From NCBI RefSeq assembly GCF_027943255.1, contig NC_072893.1:23148001-23212000 (forward strand): 64,000 nucleotides of DNA, written 5' to 3'. The position numbers and the translations under genes were made by a program. The DNA is from Anastrepha obliqua (taxonomy: Eukaryota > Arthropoda > Insecta > Diptera > Tephritidae). The notes under the pieces are model-generated. The model did no database searches. It had not been told where the DNA came from and was given only the letters and a program-made list of their open reading frames with translations. Shown in pieces: positions 21,801 through 32,583 of this stretch (positions within the stretch are counted from its first letter, which is position 1; every line of letters begins with the position of its first letter).

Positions 21801-23412
21801 AAGAGAAAGAGCTAGCAAGTCTTTTGAGAATTTTCCCAATTCTTTGGCAAATATGAAAATATCCTCAAATTTGAGCGAACAAATTTTACTCGTTCTTATG
21901 ACATCAGGACCCAAAATTCGTAGCCTTAATCCACCAAAGGCAGGAAACTAATAAAGAAAATACTCAATGCTATCCGCCTCCTTTAAACAACACAGACAAA
22001 TCGGGTTCTCAATGTTTTCAATGCTGGTCGTCTGCTGACCCCATGAGTTGTGTTCTCTAATAATACCGACCATCAACCGAACTTTACTTTTAAGTTTTAA
22101 AGGAAAGTTCGACAGTTTTCAGTTCGGGTTAGTCACAAAACACTTTGCAGTGATACAGCGTTCTAGACCGGACCATCGCTCTTTATGTAAATTTCATAAA
22201 TAATCGCTGATCCATTTCATGATTCCTGTAGAACTGATTCCGATTATTGGCTCTGGTCTCTGGTCACATCAGCAGTTGGCCAATTCATCGGCAATTTCAT
22301 TTCCTTGAATCCCGCGTTGTTCTGGAACCCACACAAGTATAAGTTTATTTCGTCTTGCAATAGAATTAAGCATTTTCTTGCGTTCTTGAACAATCTTCGA
22401 GGTTTGCTTTGCATTCTCGAGAGCCTTCAGTGCAGTCTGAGTGTCACTAAAGACTCCAATCTGTTTCCCGCTTCATCTCTTTTCAATTATCCATTCTACA
22501 TTCTAATATCGAGTATGGCTGTGATGGGTATGCTGACATAGGGACTTAGCATTCCTGCAAGTGGACAAACTCTCCCATCTTGTCCTAAATTTTCTGAGTT
22601 AGAGGGATCCAGGCATTGATTTAATAAAAAGAAAAATCGTTGGCGGGAGTCCCATTGCCTATCCGGTCGTTTAGCCCAGAGCTATCCGGATAAATAGTTG
22701 TGATCTCTGAGTTGTGATCTGTAACGTCTTTCCATTCATTCTGCTTTGAGATCCTTATGAAAAGAAAAACTAGGGTCAAGAAAGAAGAAGGACTCGTGTA
22801 CTCTAAAAGTTCCAAGTTTCACGGTATGTCGTCGAGGGTTTCTAGTGTCTAAATTTAAAGGCTTTCGAAGGCAGAGCTGAGCTCAGCTTAAAGTTTAAGA
22901 TCCGCAGAGATTGAGATCTAAAGACGGAAGTTTTAGTAAAAGTGCCACCGTCTTTGTAGGAGTGAGAGGCAGGAACTCCAAGACGGTCAAATAAGCCGGT
23001 CGTTCTTTCAATTCCGCTCCTAGATGTAGTCTTGTTAAACGAATGTTAGTCCTTTTAAGGCTTTTAAATGTGCACAAAGTATGAGTTGTACCACAGCTGT
23101 GTGTATCCAAGTGCGTATACCTAGGTATGTATGGGTCTTAATTCCTTCATATTTGACTATATCTGCTTTACTTTCACACATGACTGATGTAGCCGTCTTG
23201 TACCGGTTACCGATGCCTCGGCTCCAGTTGGAATTTCTGTCTAAAACCATTCCAAGACAATTTACCGCTATTGAAAATGTAAGTTTCGACGCGCTTCGAG
23301 GAAGTGGCTTAAAGTAGGGAATTTTATATTTTTCCGCAAGGATTACCGTCTCGTTCTCGACTTCGTTGACATTAAGACCACTCCATGGACGAGTGCAGTA
23401 GTTCGCTCAGAA
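21780..23412 (-). pseudogene. LINE ORF2: RT thumb, RNase H and Cys/His end, decayed
   Basis: Reading the minus strand: near 23390-23030 a thumb region with NCLGMVLDRNSNWSRGIGNR and YKTATSVMC; near 22690-22280 an RNase H-like segment with YPDSSGLNDRIGNG, KIVQ-type helices and, after frame changes, RNEIADELANC; near 22100-21950 LMVGIIREHNSWGQ then CLCCLKEADSIEYFL; and near 21900-21810 [16 protein letters not shown]. The order thumb, RNase H, Cys/His motif is that of LOA/R1/I-group ORF2. The copy is 5'-truncated near 23412 and full of stops. It ends in the (AGAGAC)n array. Confidence 0.8.
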
Positions 23413-24194
23413 ATTTAAGATGTCTAGGACCATACAAATAAGACAAATGTGGTTCAAAGCTCTATTTCAATACTTTTCGAAAGTACAGCTAAAAAAAAGT
23501 CTTTTAATTAAAATAAAAAATACCAAAACAACTGCTTCAACAAAAAGAAAAAAACGAAAAAAAAGAAAAGAAATCAGAAACGTTTGCGACAGCGATGACA
23601 AAATTGAAATAGACGAAAATGAATTGCGAAATAAAAACAAATGGAATCGAAGTCAGAAAGTTGGTAAAATTGACGTAGAAAATTTTTATTCGTAAAAAGA
23701 ATTTTTGCCGCGCAAAAATGTTGCGAAAATTTCGTAAACGAGCAGATTTCTCTGTTGAGTTTTGGCACGAGGCCAGCAAGAAAGCGTGAGCAGACAGGCA
23801 CACACACACACATACAAACGAATAATGCCAAAAATAAATTCGACTCGAGCGAATTGCGCGTTTACATGGATGCACACGCATACATACATACGTTCATACA
23901 AACATTCATCCATTCGCACATAGATAAAAATCAAAAGAAAAAGTGAAAAATTGAACCTCTGAAAACCTGTACATACACATATACACACATGCACTAAATA
24001 AGTAATTGCAATGGATACAGAAAATAGAACTCATTTCATTGTGGTATTCATTTTTTACAAATCTTTGAGAGGCAGCGCGTGGCATACATACAAACATACA
24101 GCGCAGCTGCTGCAGACAAAAAGGTTGCATAGCCTCGTAGTCAAGTGGGTTTGTATGTGGCTCGAAATCAAAGAAGGCGCTGAATGTCAAAAAA
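23413..24194. other. non-coding stretch with CA-rich simple sequence
   Basis: A Lys-rich open frame at 23420-23695 is compositionally biased and resembles nothing known. CATACA-type repeats occur around 23800-23905 and 23970-23990. Confidence 0.5.
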
Positions 24195-26850
24195 ATGTGG
24201 TAACAGAACTTCCATTTTACACCAGCGAGGAATTCCAGTCAACTGCGAGTAAGCTCCAAAACCACAAAGGCACCATGATTGGTTAGCGTATCCGCAGAAA
24301 TCCTCAAGGAGATCGCAAAAATATGGCACAAGTCCTACTAGACATGTACAACGGCTGTCTAAGCGAGGGAATTTCCTCAGAAATGTTGAAAAAGCAGCAA
24401 CTTGCGCTAATAAGCAAGGGGAAAGGCAACCCGAAGCTATCATCTGCATATCGGCGGTAATGCATGATCGACACAGCAGGTAAGCTCCTTGAAAGGCTGC
24501 GCAAGCCTCGACTGGCCGCAGCCATAGATAACGCCGGTGGACTATCAGCAAGATGGCGCGGCTTTAGACGCGGAAAATCAACAATAGGGGCAATCGAAAT
24601 TGTCATAAACAGCGTATAAGCAGCACAACAAGACAGTATTTAATGCAGAAGCATTTTTTTTTTTGTCGCGACAGACGAGCTGAGTGCTCAGATACAATTA
24701 AGTCCATTGCACTGCACTCGGGTTCCCTTTTTAGCTTTCTTTAAATACTCGACCTCCGAAGGAATCTGAGTAGATCTTCTGGTTCCAAGGAGCCAAAGTG
24801 GTCGCTTCTTAACACATTAGTACCAAAGACCTCAACCCTGATTCGAGCCAAGGTGAGGCAGACGCACAGAAAGTAGTCCGCCGTCTCACTCTCCTCTCCA
24901 CGGGCTGGGCAGAGTGCACTGTTTGAGATGCCTACCTTTCCTGTGTGATTCGTTATACAATCCCCTCTGCTTAATGACAGGAGGTTCTGCGACTGTCGGT
25001 TGGACAAGACAAGCAACATCAGTTTTGTACATCTACAGCCTCTCTCAGTTTGCCAAGCTCGCTTGCGGGTTAGAGTAGCCTGTTTCCTAACCGTGACCTT
25101 GATGGCTGCAGAAAGAAGTGGCAGAAAGCCAAGGAAGTTGGTCTCAGAGCCCATTCTGACTAAAGAGTCAAATATCTCGTTACCCACGTGTCCCGGGATC
25201 ATGTTATCATCAGGTTATTATGTCTACCGACATACATAGTTCAGCCTGGATTTACAGCACTCGACTACCCTTAAAGTGGTTGGAGGGCTGTCTAAGGTCA
25301 TGAGCGCAGCTTGGCTGTCGCTGCAGACACTTACAGTTCTGCCTCTCCATCTGTTTTCTACAACAAAAAGCCGCACAGGGCCCGTACCAATTCCCAATTT
25401 GTTTCAGCCTGCAGATGGCCTGCAAGGCCTCTCCTTGGGTGAAGATATCAAGTGGTGGTAGACTAATCAGAGCATCTAAAGCCGGGCCTAAAGTAGTCGA
25501 AAAAGCTTCGGTGCAACAGATGGTCACAGTGCGTTGTAGTCTCGATAAGGTCCTCTCGACTCCAATAAAAGAGAGTCTACTCATCCAGACCACTGATGCA
25601 TAGTTGGTAATAGGTCCAGAAGTCCATAGCCCTCCTTGCCAACTTAGATATTCTGAGATAATCAATATAGAAATGCCCGATAGTGCAGACGATAACGCCG
25701 CAGTTATTACAGCACAAAATCTTGAAGAAGCTCGTAGAAAACTGTCATGATACGGACACAAACGTGGCTAGATTCATGTGCCTTCAAATTAGCCACAGAG
25801 AAAACGGAGCTAATAGTTCTCACCAACAAGCTAATCCCGTTAGAAGTTAGCATGCAAATTTTCTCCAATACGCTAACCACAAAAAAAAATTTTAAAGTAC
25901 TTAGGCATAAGACTACACCCAAGACTAACTTTCTGGGGACAAATAAAACACGCTACAGAGAAAGCCCCTAAGATGGCATCTCTACTCAGTAGACTGATGG
26001 CAAACATAGAGCGACAAACTCAAACGAAATGGGAAATAATCATGGCTACCTCCGTTTTCTTATAAGCAGCTGAGCTGTGGGCAAATGCGCTAAAGGCATG
26101 CCCCTGGTGTAAGTTCCTAGCATCGGTACAACGAACGGCAGCTCTAAGAGTTGTGTCTACCTGCTGCACAGTATCAGGGCCAGCTGTTCAAGTGATAAGC
26201 GGTTCAACACCGATGGACTTACTAGCCTTCGAAAGGAAAAAAGTTGTGGGCATAAAAAACGAGCGGATGGCAGAAGGATTTAGTAAATCTGCAGCGCGCG
26301 AAATAAAAGACGAAACGCTAAGTCTATGAGAAGGCCACTCGAGAAACGAAACATGCAGCAGATGGACGATAAAGCTAAAAGAAAACGTCCCTTCATGGTA
26401 CAGCAGGAAAACGCTTTCCGGGCTCGGGTATTTCCAAAAATACCTGTTCAAAATAAGGAAATGCGAACACTACACACGCATATACGGTGATGCAGCTGAA
26501 AATGTAGCATAAGATGACGCTGAACACACATTCTTCCAATGGGAACTAGAATGTCTAATGCCGGAGAATGCAGTCGGTCGCATAACCACTGAAAATGTAA
26601 TCGACAAGATGGTAAGCAGCGAGGAAACATAGGAAATCATCAGTGGTTTCGAGGAAAAAAATCTTCGCAAGAAAAAGCGGGACCTGAACGCAGGTTCACA
26701 AGCATAGACCCGGTAATGAGAAAGTTGGAACGTCACTCTGAAGTAATGCGAAAAGGTTTCCAGAGTGGGCGGCGGTTGACTTGCAACTGCTGCGACGGCA
26801 GCTTTGATGTCGTATGGGCATTTTAATCCTCATCATACAAAAAAAAAAAC
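24195..26850 (+). mobile_element. R1-like LINE, interrupted by another LINE
   Basis: Two plus-strand parts belong to one element. Left (24195-24647): FYTSEEFQSTASKLQNHKG, QVLLDMYNGCLSEGISSEML, ALISKGKGNPKLSSAYR, IDTAGKLLERL and GFRRGKSTIGAIEIVI, which is the N-terminal half of a non-LTR reverse transcriptase. Right (25681-26850): SADDNAAVITA (the position of the YADD box), YLGIRLHPRLTFWGQI, AAELWANALK, RTAALRVVSTCCTVSGPAVQ, and a C-terminal region with AEHTFFQWELE and LRKKKRDL, ending in poly(A) at 26838-26850. Between the halves lies the minus-strand LINE 24648-25680, and about 150 codons of the RT are missing. Stops and frameshifts throughout. Confidence 0.8.
24648..25680 (-). mobile_element. 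RNase H-bearing LINE, 5'-truncated, nested
   Basis: The minus strand starts in the RT thumb (ITNYASVVWMSRLS near 25585, RTLSRLQRTVTICCTEAFST, LDALISLPPLDIF). It then reads an RNase H end with MIPGHVGNEIFDSLVRMGSE near 25200 and, after LSLSRGDCITNHTGKVGIS, the terminal Cys/His-like region CPARGEESETADYFLCVCL down to 24741. The 3' end is a poly(A) tract, seen as T residues at 24655-24664. It is inserted opposite to the surrounding R1-like LINE. The group is LOA/R1/I by domain order. Confidence 0.8.
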
Positions 26851-27102
26851 ATAAGTCGATTGGGAAAGTGACACGTAAAACTTATAAGTAAAACATCCTT
26901 TCCAATTGACGACTTTCAACCGCCGACGGCTTAAGACTGATGCAACCCTTTTTGCGCTATCGATGCTCTATCAACGAAGGATAATTTTTCTTTTTTAAGT
27001 TTTATATTACCTTATTTAATTTAATTTTTTTTACTTTTATTTCATTTTATAAAATATAAATTACTTTATTTTATCTTACTCCTGAATTTTAATTATTTAA
27101 TA
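26851..27102. other. AT-rich stretch
   Basis: No gene. It is dominated by ATTTTA-type sequence that leads into the TTTTA repeat. Confidence 0.5.
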
Positions 27103-27136
27103 TTTCATTTTATTTTATTTTATTTTATTTTATTGT
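27103..27136. repeat. (TTTTA)n tract left of the RLE-type LINE
   Basis: About six units of TTTTA abut the 3' side of the LINE's last repeat unit. On the LINE strand this reads (TAAAA)n and could be its 3' tail, the pre-existing target, or both. Confidence 0.8.
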
Positions 27137-27661
27137 ATTTGAGCTTAATCCATCTCGGCTATTGCCGGAGATTACATATCCCGGATGAAATTTTCAAGGG
27201 ATTGTGCTCTGGTGGAGCGTAGTCCAAGTTCTACGCCCATGCGATTACTATTGCTTAAATATTTAAAAATCTACGAACTATTGCACATAATTTATTTTTA
27301 TTTTATTTTTTTTTTTTTTTTTATTTGAGCTTAATTCATCTCGGCTATTGCCGGAGATTACACATCCCGGATAAAATTTTCAAGGGATTGTGCTCTGGTG
27401 GAGCGTAGTCCAAGTTCTACGCCCATGCGATTACTATTGCTTAAATATTTAAAAATCTACGAACTATTGCACATAATTTATTTTTTTTTTCTTTTTTTTT
27501 CTTTTTTTTATTTGAGCTTAATCCATCTCGGCTATTGCCGGAGATTACACATCCCGGATAAAATTTTCAAGGGATTGTACTCTGGTGGAGCGTAGTCCAA
27601 GTTCTACGCCCATGCGATTACTATTGCTTAAATATTTAAAAATCTACGAACTATTGCACAT
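27136..27661 (-). repeat. three tandem copies of a LINE 3' terminus, unit about 186 bp
   Basis: The block starting GAGCTTAATCCATCTCGGCT occurs at 27141, 27328 and 27514, with spacing 187 and 186 bp and very few differences. Units are separated by T-rich runs. On the minus strand the third unit begins with the final codons of the endonuclease ORF (CAIVRRFLNI, stop near 27628) followed by its 3' UTR and an A-rich tail. The other two are therefore extra copies of the same 3' end. Confidence 0.9.
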
Positions 27662-28193
27662 GTGTCCAGTATGGCCGACTTCTGCATGTCTTCTAAAAGG
27701 TGTTGGCAGTCATACTTCTTCAAGTTTTTTATTAAATGCTTAGACACTAACCCAGCGGACGATATAATTATTGGAATTATATTCACTTCCCTCGCTTTGT
27801 ACATCCGTTTAAGTTCAATGATCAAAGCTGCATACTTCGATATTTTAGTGGAGTCTGTGCTTTGGATGTTGCGATTAAGGGGCACCGCTATATCGATTAC
27901 TTCGATCGTTTTATTTGTCTTGTCGGACAAGATAATGTCCGGTTTGTTGGCAGCTGCTGTGTGATCTGTGGATATAAATCTGTCCCAGTACAGTTTAAAA
28001 TTTGCATTTTCCAATATTGGCTTTGGTTCATATTTAAAATACAAGACTTCTGCTTGTAAGAGACCGTGTTTTATCGCAAGTTGTTGGTGGAGGATCTTTG
28101 CTATATTATTATGTCTCATGACATATTCACGGGGGGCAAGTGCGCTACATCCAGCAATTATATGGTCGATTGTTTCACCGTAAATGCCGCACC
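27628..28193 (-). pseudogene. C-terminus of a restriction-like-endonuclease LINE
   Basis: An uninterrupted minus-strand frame of about 188 codons (28193 to 27628). It opens inside a zinc-knuckle-like segment (ETIDHIIAGCSALAPREYV) and continues with YFKYEPKPILENANFKLYW. The endonuclease signature follows: KPDIILSDKTNKTIEVIDIA, then KYAALIIELKRMY, IPIIISSAGLVSKHLIKNL and LQ/MQKSAILDTCAIVRRFL. The PD...(E/D)-V-x-D pattern with C-terminal helices is typical of the R2/R4/Dong/NeSL group, whose endonuclease gives target specificity. The polymerase is cut away; the 5' edge is a (TTTTA)n tract. The absence of stops suggests it is fairly young. Confidence 0.8.
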
Positions 28194-28243
28194 TTATTTT
28201 ATTTTATTTTATTTTATTTTATTTTATTTTATTTTATTTTACT
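28194..28243. repeat. (ATTTT)n tract at the truncated 5' side of the RLE-type LINE
   Basis: About nine units of ATTTT adjoin the point where the LINE reading frame stops, matching the (TTTTA)n on the other side of the element. Confidence 0.9.
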
Positions 28244-28965
28244 TTCTATTAGTTCTCTTTAAAATTTATAGATATCAATAACTCATTATGAAATCTCACA
28301 TAGTAAATAATGAATTATATAATTTCGCAACTTATTGCAAACACTTCACACATTTAAGGCCACAACTCATTTTACGCAGAACATTGAAAGCTCTCCAGCT
28401 GCATCAACAAGCCTGCATGAATGGATACGCCAATACACACTCAACTCACACACAGTTTGAACTCGCATTGAATAGGTCCTGGGTGGCTCAAGGGATTGCG
28501 CTGAAATTTTCATTTTCATTTTCATTTTCATGCAGCGATCCACTTCATTCATTTATTCAGTTATTCACGCATTCATGCAATTATTTCACTACACTTCAAG
28601 TTATAATTGAGTGTCCTTCAATTAATGCGCTGTCGACCATATAATGCGTACGCACGCATATGTATGTGTGTGTGTATGAATATTCAACAGTAAAATATAA
28701 AATCTGTATAAATTTTCATCATACATTTGAATGTCGTATTATATCCCACGCACACTCATACATAAGGAGCAATAAAATAAAAGCTCATACATACATATGG
28801 ACTTACATTAGGGTGGGAAGGTATTTGTCATACGTATTTCCGCATACAAAACAGTGTTCTTGTCGTGTGATACAAATACTATATTTGGCTGTATAAAAAA
28901 AAATTAGACTTCGTGAAAAGTATATCTTTATCGCTTACGAGTAAAAGGGCGCAGGTTTGAAATAT
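28244..28965. other. non-coding stretch with small simple repeats
   Basis: Contains an (ATTTTC)n tract at about 28506-28530 and GTGTATG-type simple sequence at 28655-28680. No gene is recognised. Confidence 0.5.
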
Positions 28966-30381
28966 AGTTTCGATCTATATTTTTTTTTTTTGTATTTTGT
29001 ATTAGAAGTGTCCGATCTATAATTTTTTTGTATTTTTTCTTAGAAGTATCCGATCAATAATTTTTTTGTACTTTTTCTTAGAAGTATCTGATCTAAATTT
29101 TTTGTACTTTTTCGTAGAAGATTCCGATCTATAATATTTTCTATTTTTTCTTAGAAGCTATAATTTTTTTGTGTTTTTTCTTAGAAATATCCGATCTATA
29201 ATTTTTTTGTATTTTTTCTTTGAAGTGTCCGATCTATAATTTTTTTTTGTATTTTTTCTTGGAAGTATCCAAACCAAATTTTTTTTTATTTTTTCTTCGA
29301 AGTGCTCGATCTATAATTTTTTTTTTGTATTTTTTCTTAGAAATATCCGATCTATAATTATTTTGTATTTTTTCTTAGAAGTATCCAACTACATTTTTTT
29401 GTATTTTTTCTTTCTTTTTGGTATTTTTTCTTAGTAGTGTCCGATCGATAATTTTTCTGTATTTTTTCTTAGAAGTATCCGATCTATAATTTTTTTGTAT
29501 TTTTTCTTCGAAGCATCTGATCTATAATTTTTTTTGTATTTTTTCTTAGAAGTGTCCGATCTATAATTTTTTTTGTATTTTTTCTTAGAAGTATCTGATC
29601 TATAATTTTTTTTGTATTTTTTCTTAGAAGTGTCCGATCTATATTTTTTCTTAGAAGTGCTCGATCTATAATTTTTTTTTGTATTTTTTCTTAGAAATAT
29701 CCGATCTATAATTTTTTTGTATTTTTTCTTAGAAGTATCAGATTAATATTTTTTTGTATTTTTTCTTAGTAGTATCCAAAATAAATTATTTGTATTTTTT
29801 CTTAGAAGTATCCAAACTACATTTTTTGGTATTTTTTCTTAGAAGTGCTCGATCTATACGTTTTCTATATTTTTTGTTGGAAGTATCCGATCTATAATTT
29901 TTTTGTATTTTTTCTTAGAAATATTCGATTTATAATTTTGTGTATTTTTTCTTGGAAGTATCCGATGAAAATTGTTTTGTATTTTTTCTTAGAAATATCG
30001 GATTAATATTTTTTTGTATTTTTTCTTAGAAGTATCCAAAATAAATTATTTGTATTTTTTCTTAGAAGTATCCAAACTACATTTTTTTTTTATTTTTCCT
30101 TAGAAGTGTCCGATCTATATTTTTTCTTAGAAGTGCTCGATCTATAATTTTTTTTGGTATTTTTTCTTATAAGTATCCGATCTATAATTTTTTTGTATTT
30201 TTTCTTAGAAGTATCCGATGAAAATTATTTCATATTTTTTCTTAAAAGCATACGATCTATAATTTTTTTGTATTTTGTCTTAGAAGTGCTCGCGATCTAT
30301 ATTTTTTTTTTTTTTGTATTTTTTCTTAGAAGTATCCAATTCACATTTTTGAATATTTTTTCTTAGAAGTATGCGACCTAT
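28966..30381. repeat. minisatellite, unit about 38-42 bp (left part)
   Basis: A T-rich unit containing CCGATCTATAATTTTTTTG and TATTTTTTCTTAGAAGT is repeated roughly 34 times with variable T-run lengths and point changes such as CCGAT to CTGAT or GCTCGAT. The array is interrupted at 30381 by a LINE and resumes at 32584. Short open frames over it are artefacts. Confidence 0.9.
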
Positions 30382-30463
30382 GGTAGGTAGGTAGGTAGGG
30401 TGGTTGTCATAAGACACACTTTGACCTTCTGCAGGCCCATTGTGATACCACTGGAGCTCATCC

Positions 30464-30785
30464 TTACTCTACGTGTTCCTTTTCAAACCATCCGGTTGCT
30501 TTAATAAACGAGCAGAGCTTCGTTAGTTTTATATGGGCTATATCCGCTACATCGGTTAGAAATGTTGTATCAAGAGTGCGCAGCCTTCTCATAGCTAGGC
30601 TTTCACACTCACATAAAAGGTGTCTGACTGTTTCCTCTTCTTCTGTATTAAGACAGCTTCTACAGAAATCGAAGTACGGGAGTCCTAACCTTCTAGCGTG
30701 GCTGCCTATTAAACAATGACCAGTTAATACACCTATCATTTTTCTTATAGATTCTCTGTTGAATCTTAGCAAGATCTTCGATCGA
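30464..30785 (-). pseudogene. ORF2 C-terminus of the same LINE
   Basis: The frame reads LRFNRESIRKMIGVLTGHCL, IGSHARRLGLPYFDFC, then CRSCLNTEEEETVRHLLCEC and SFIKATGWF. C-x2-C-x8-H-x4-C is the typical ORF2 terminal motif of RNase H-bearing insect LINEs. It overlaps the end of ORF1 in a different frame because of the internal deletion. The fragment at 2605-2996 looks like a close relative. Confidence 0.8.
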
Positions 30786-32219
30786 CCGCTGTTCCAGTTC
30801 GGCCATGTCTGTCTGCTTAGTTCGCATGTTGTGAGGTTTTGCCAGCTTGTATTTACCTTTTTGATGGTTTCCCTCCCGTTCGTAGTACAACCTCGCTAAG
30901 CCCATTTCTGAGCCCGAAGAGGCGTATTCTTCTTCGGTGGGATGGTCGTCTTCGCTCATTTGCTCGGTTTCGCTCATGGGTTCTAATTCGCTCATGGGCT
31001 TTGCACTTTCCTTCGTGGTGAGGAACTCAATTGCATCCGTGTCGGTTTTATAAATGTGAAGCTTCACCTTTACAAAACCGTATCTCAGTTGCCCATCGCA
31101 TTTCGCTAACGGTTCAATTGAGTTTTCTGTGAGGAGCAGGAGAGCCTGCATGGTGGCGCGCTTCTGTTCTCTCGATTCTTCGCTGTTTTTGGTGGTGAGT
31201 GTTTTTACATATCTCCACTCCTGCGTTGGGATATCCGGATTGCAGACCCGAATGAGCTTCATAATCTTTTCCGGGTCTTCGACGGTTGAAGGTAACCAAA
31301 CCCTTGCTCGCGGCCTGGACGGAATATCCTTCCTGTCCACGACCACTAGCTTGGCATTTGGGTACACTTCGCCGACTTTGGAGATGGCCTCTTTATACAG
31401 CTGAACCGATCTCTCATCTTCGCACGCTATAATTTTTATCTGGCCGTGGTGCCAGCCTAAATATTCGCACGCAGGCGCGGGGCCGGGGTTCTCCAGAATC
31501 ACCTTCAGTGCCACTTTTGTTAGCTCGGCCTCGATCCATTTCCATTGGGCCTTGGGGATCATACCTTCAGGATGGTTCTCGTCCAGGACCCCTATGATAA
31601 AACGGTCTTTTGCAACCTCCGCAAATGATCTTCTAGGCGTCACGCCCATTGATTTGTGCCTTTTTGCGCTTGGCTTATTATCCTCCAAGGACCGCTGTCG
31701 TTTTGGAGCCGATTGTATTGGTTTGAAGTCGGGGTTGAAATCAGGAATGATCGCTTTCGCTCTTTCAATCGCCTCTTTCAACTCCTGTGACATTTCACCT
31801 TCCTCTGGGTGAGTTTCGTGCACCCTCCTTAGGAGCCTAGCTGCGTTTCTGCGATCCTGGTAGCTCGCTTTCGCTGGGTCTACCACCCTCACAAGCGGCC
31901 ATCCTTCGGTACCGGAGCTAGCAATAGCATTACTTCCGGTCGGGACCGTTTTTGGGGGCTGAATCGCAGTTGACTGCCGGGCTAGTGCCCCCCTACTTGT
32001 ACTAGGACCTGTGTCCAGTTCTGATTGTGTGTCAGCTGTCCTCGCTTTCGCTGAGGCTGTCGCTATATGTTTCGATCGACTTATTAAGCCGATGGATGGT
32101 GTTTTCTTTGAGCCCGGTGCGACCGTTGCTCTTGTTGCGGAACTGTTTGTTCCTGTCGGTCTATTAGAAGGAGGACCGATCTCCTTTGTTTTATTTGTTT
32201 TATGATAGTCTCTTTGCAT
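30693..32219 (-). CDS. LINE ORF1 protein with DUF4780-like domain, 508 aa
   Basis: This is the longest non-repetitive open frame in the window and has no internal stop. The N-terminal 110 residues are Ser/Thr/Pro-rich. Residues about 115-150 hold a basic helix (SYQDRRNAARLLRRVHETHP). Residues about 205-380 match the pattern of the DUF4780 domain of insect LINE ORF1 proteins: RFIIGVLDENHPEG, QWKWIEAEL, EYLGWHHGQIKIIACEDERS, PNAKLVVVDRKDIPS, PRARVWLP, CNPDIPTQEWR. Residues about 430-460 are acidic (MSELEPMSETEQMSEDDH). The last 20 or so codons run past the deletion junction into ORF2 sequence in another frame, so the C-terminus is not native. The likely role is RNA binding and ribonucleoprotein formation. 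Confidence 0.8.
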   Translation of the reverse strand: MQRDYHKTNKTKEIGPPSNRPTGTNSSATRATVAPGSKKTPSIGLISRSKHIATASAKARTADTQSELDTGPSTSRGALARQSTAIQPPKTVPTGSNAIASSGTEGWPLVRVVDPAKASYQDRRNAARLLRRVHETHPEEGEMSQELKEAIERAKAIIPDFNPDFKPIQSAPKRQRSLEDNKPSAKRHKSMGVTPRRSFAEVAKDRFIIGVLDENHPEGMIPKAQWKWIEAELTKVALKVILENPGPAPACEYLGWHHGQIKIIACEDERSVQLYKEAISKVGEVYPNAKLVVVDRKDIPSRPRARVWLPSTVEDPEKIMKLIRVCNPDIPTQEWRYVKTLTTKNSEESREQKRATMQALLLLTENSIEPLAKCDGQLRYGFVKVKLHIYKTDTDAIEFLTTKESAKPMSELEPMSETEQMSEDDHPTEEEYASSGSEMGLARLYYEREGNHQKGKYKLAKPHNMRTKQTDMAELEQRSIEDLAKIQQRIYKKNDRCINWSLFNRQPR

Positions 32220-32583
32220 TTTGGACCCACGAGTGTCGGAGAAAGGATGTCCGCCCGTGCATAGCTCCGAACTACACGGGTAAGGCTAGTTATTATGGAG
32301 GGCGCCAGTTATCCGTAAGCTCCGTTCGAGACTTGGTTATTTATTAGAAGGGCCCCAAGCCTGACAGATTCTCGGCACGGGTCGCATCACACCTTAATCC
32401 AGCCCTTCACCCCCGACCACGTTAAAAGTACTTTGAGCAGTGCTGTACTATTGAGGAGTATCGAACCCTACCCATAGTACCCTTAACTTAGCTAAGTACC
32501 TCCTGAAAAAATAGGAAAACTGTGGTACTTATTACCAGCTGGCACCCTCGGGGAGGGTTCAGTGGGGGATTTTCGCCAGCCTT
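32220..32583 (-). other. 5' UTR of the deleted LINE
   Basis: A GC-richer segment between the ORF1 start and the resumption of minisatellite at 32584. The 5' UTR of such LINEs usually contains an internal promoter, but I cannot identify motifs here. Confidence 0.55.

Larger units (their letters stand above)
30382..32583 (-). mobile_element. internally deleted LINE (5' UTR, ORF1, ORF2 tail) inside the minisatellite
   Basis: The element runs from a 5' UTR (32583 to 32220) through a complete ORF1 (32219 to 30693) straight into the last part of ORF2 (30772 to 30464), ending in a (CCTA)n tail, seen as GGTAGGTAGGTAGG at 30382-30399. Its flanks both carry CCTAT (30377-30381 and 32584-32588), consistent with a 5-bp target duplication in the minisatellite unit. 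Almost all of ORF2 (endonuclease, RT, RNase H) is deleted, so any mobility would need enzymes in trans. Confidence 0.85.

Noticed and set aside
21396..21914. A 172-codon minus-strand frame with a long Leu-Ser repeat
   Set aside because: Only its first about 30 codons are real (LINE ORF2 tail); the rest is the AGAGAC satellite and flank.
23420..23695. Lys-rich 91-codon frame as a gene
   Set aside because: Composition bias in A-rich DNA, with no recognisable domain and no splice or promoter context.
27136..27661. A CRISPR-like array
   Set aside because: Units are 186 bp in direct tandem with T-rich spacers of similar sequence, in an insect genome; they are copies of a LINE 3' end.
28966..30381. 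A regularly spaced array as CRISPR or as coding repeats
   Set aside because: The units are contiguous, T-rich and variable in length, so this is a minisatellite; frames over it are accidental.
31129..32205. Plus-strand frames of 60-91 codons opposite ORF1
   Set aside because: They are shadows of the intact minus-strand ORF1, whose domain pattern is clear.
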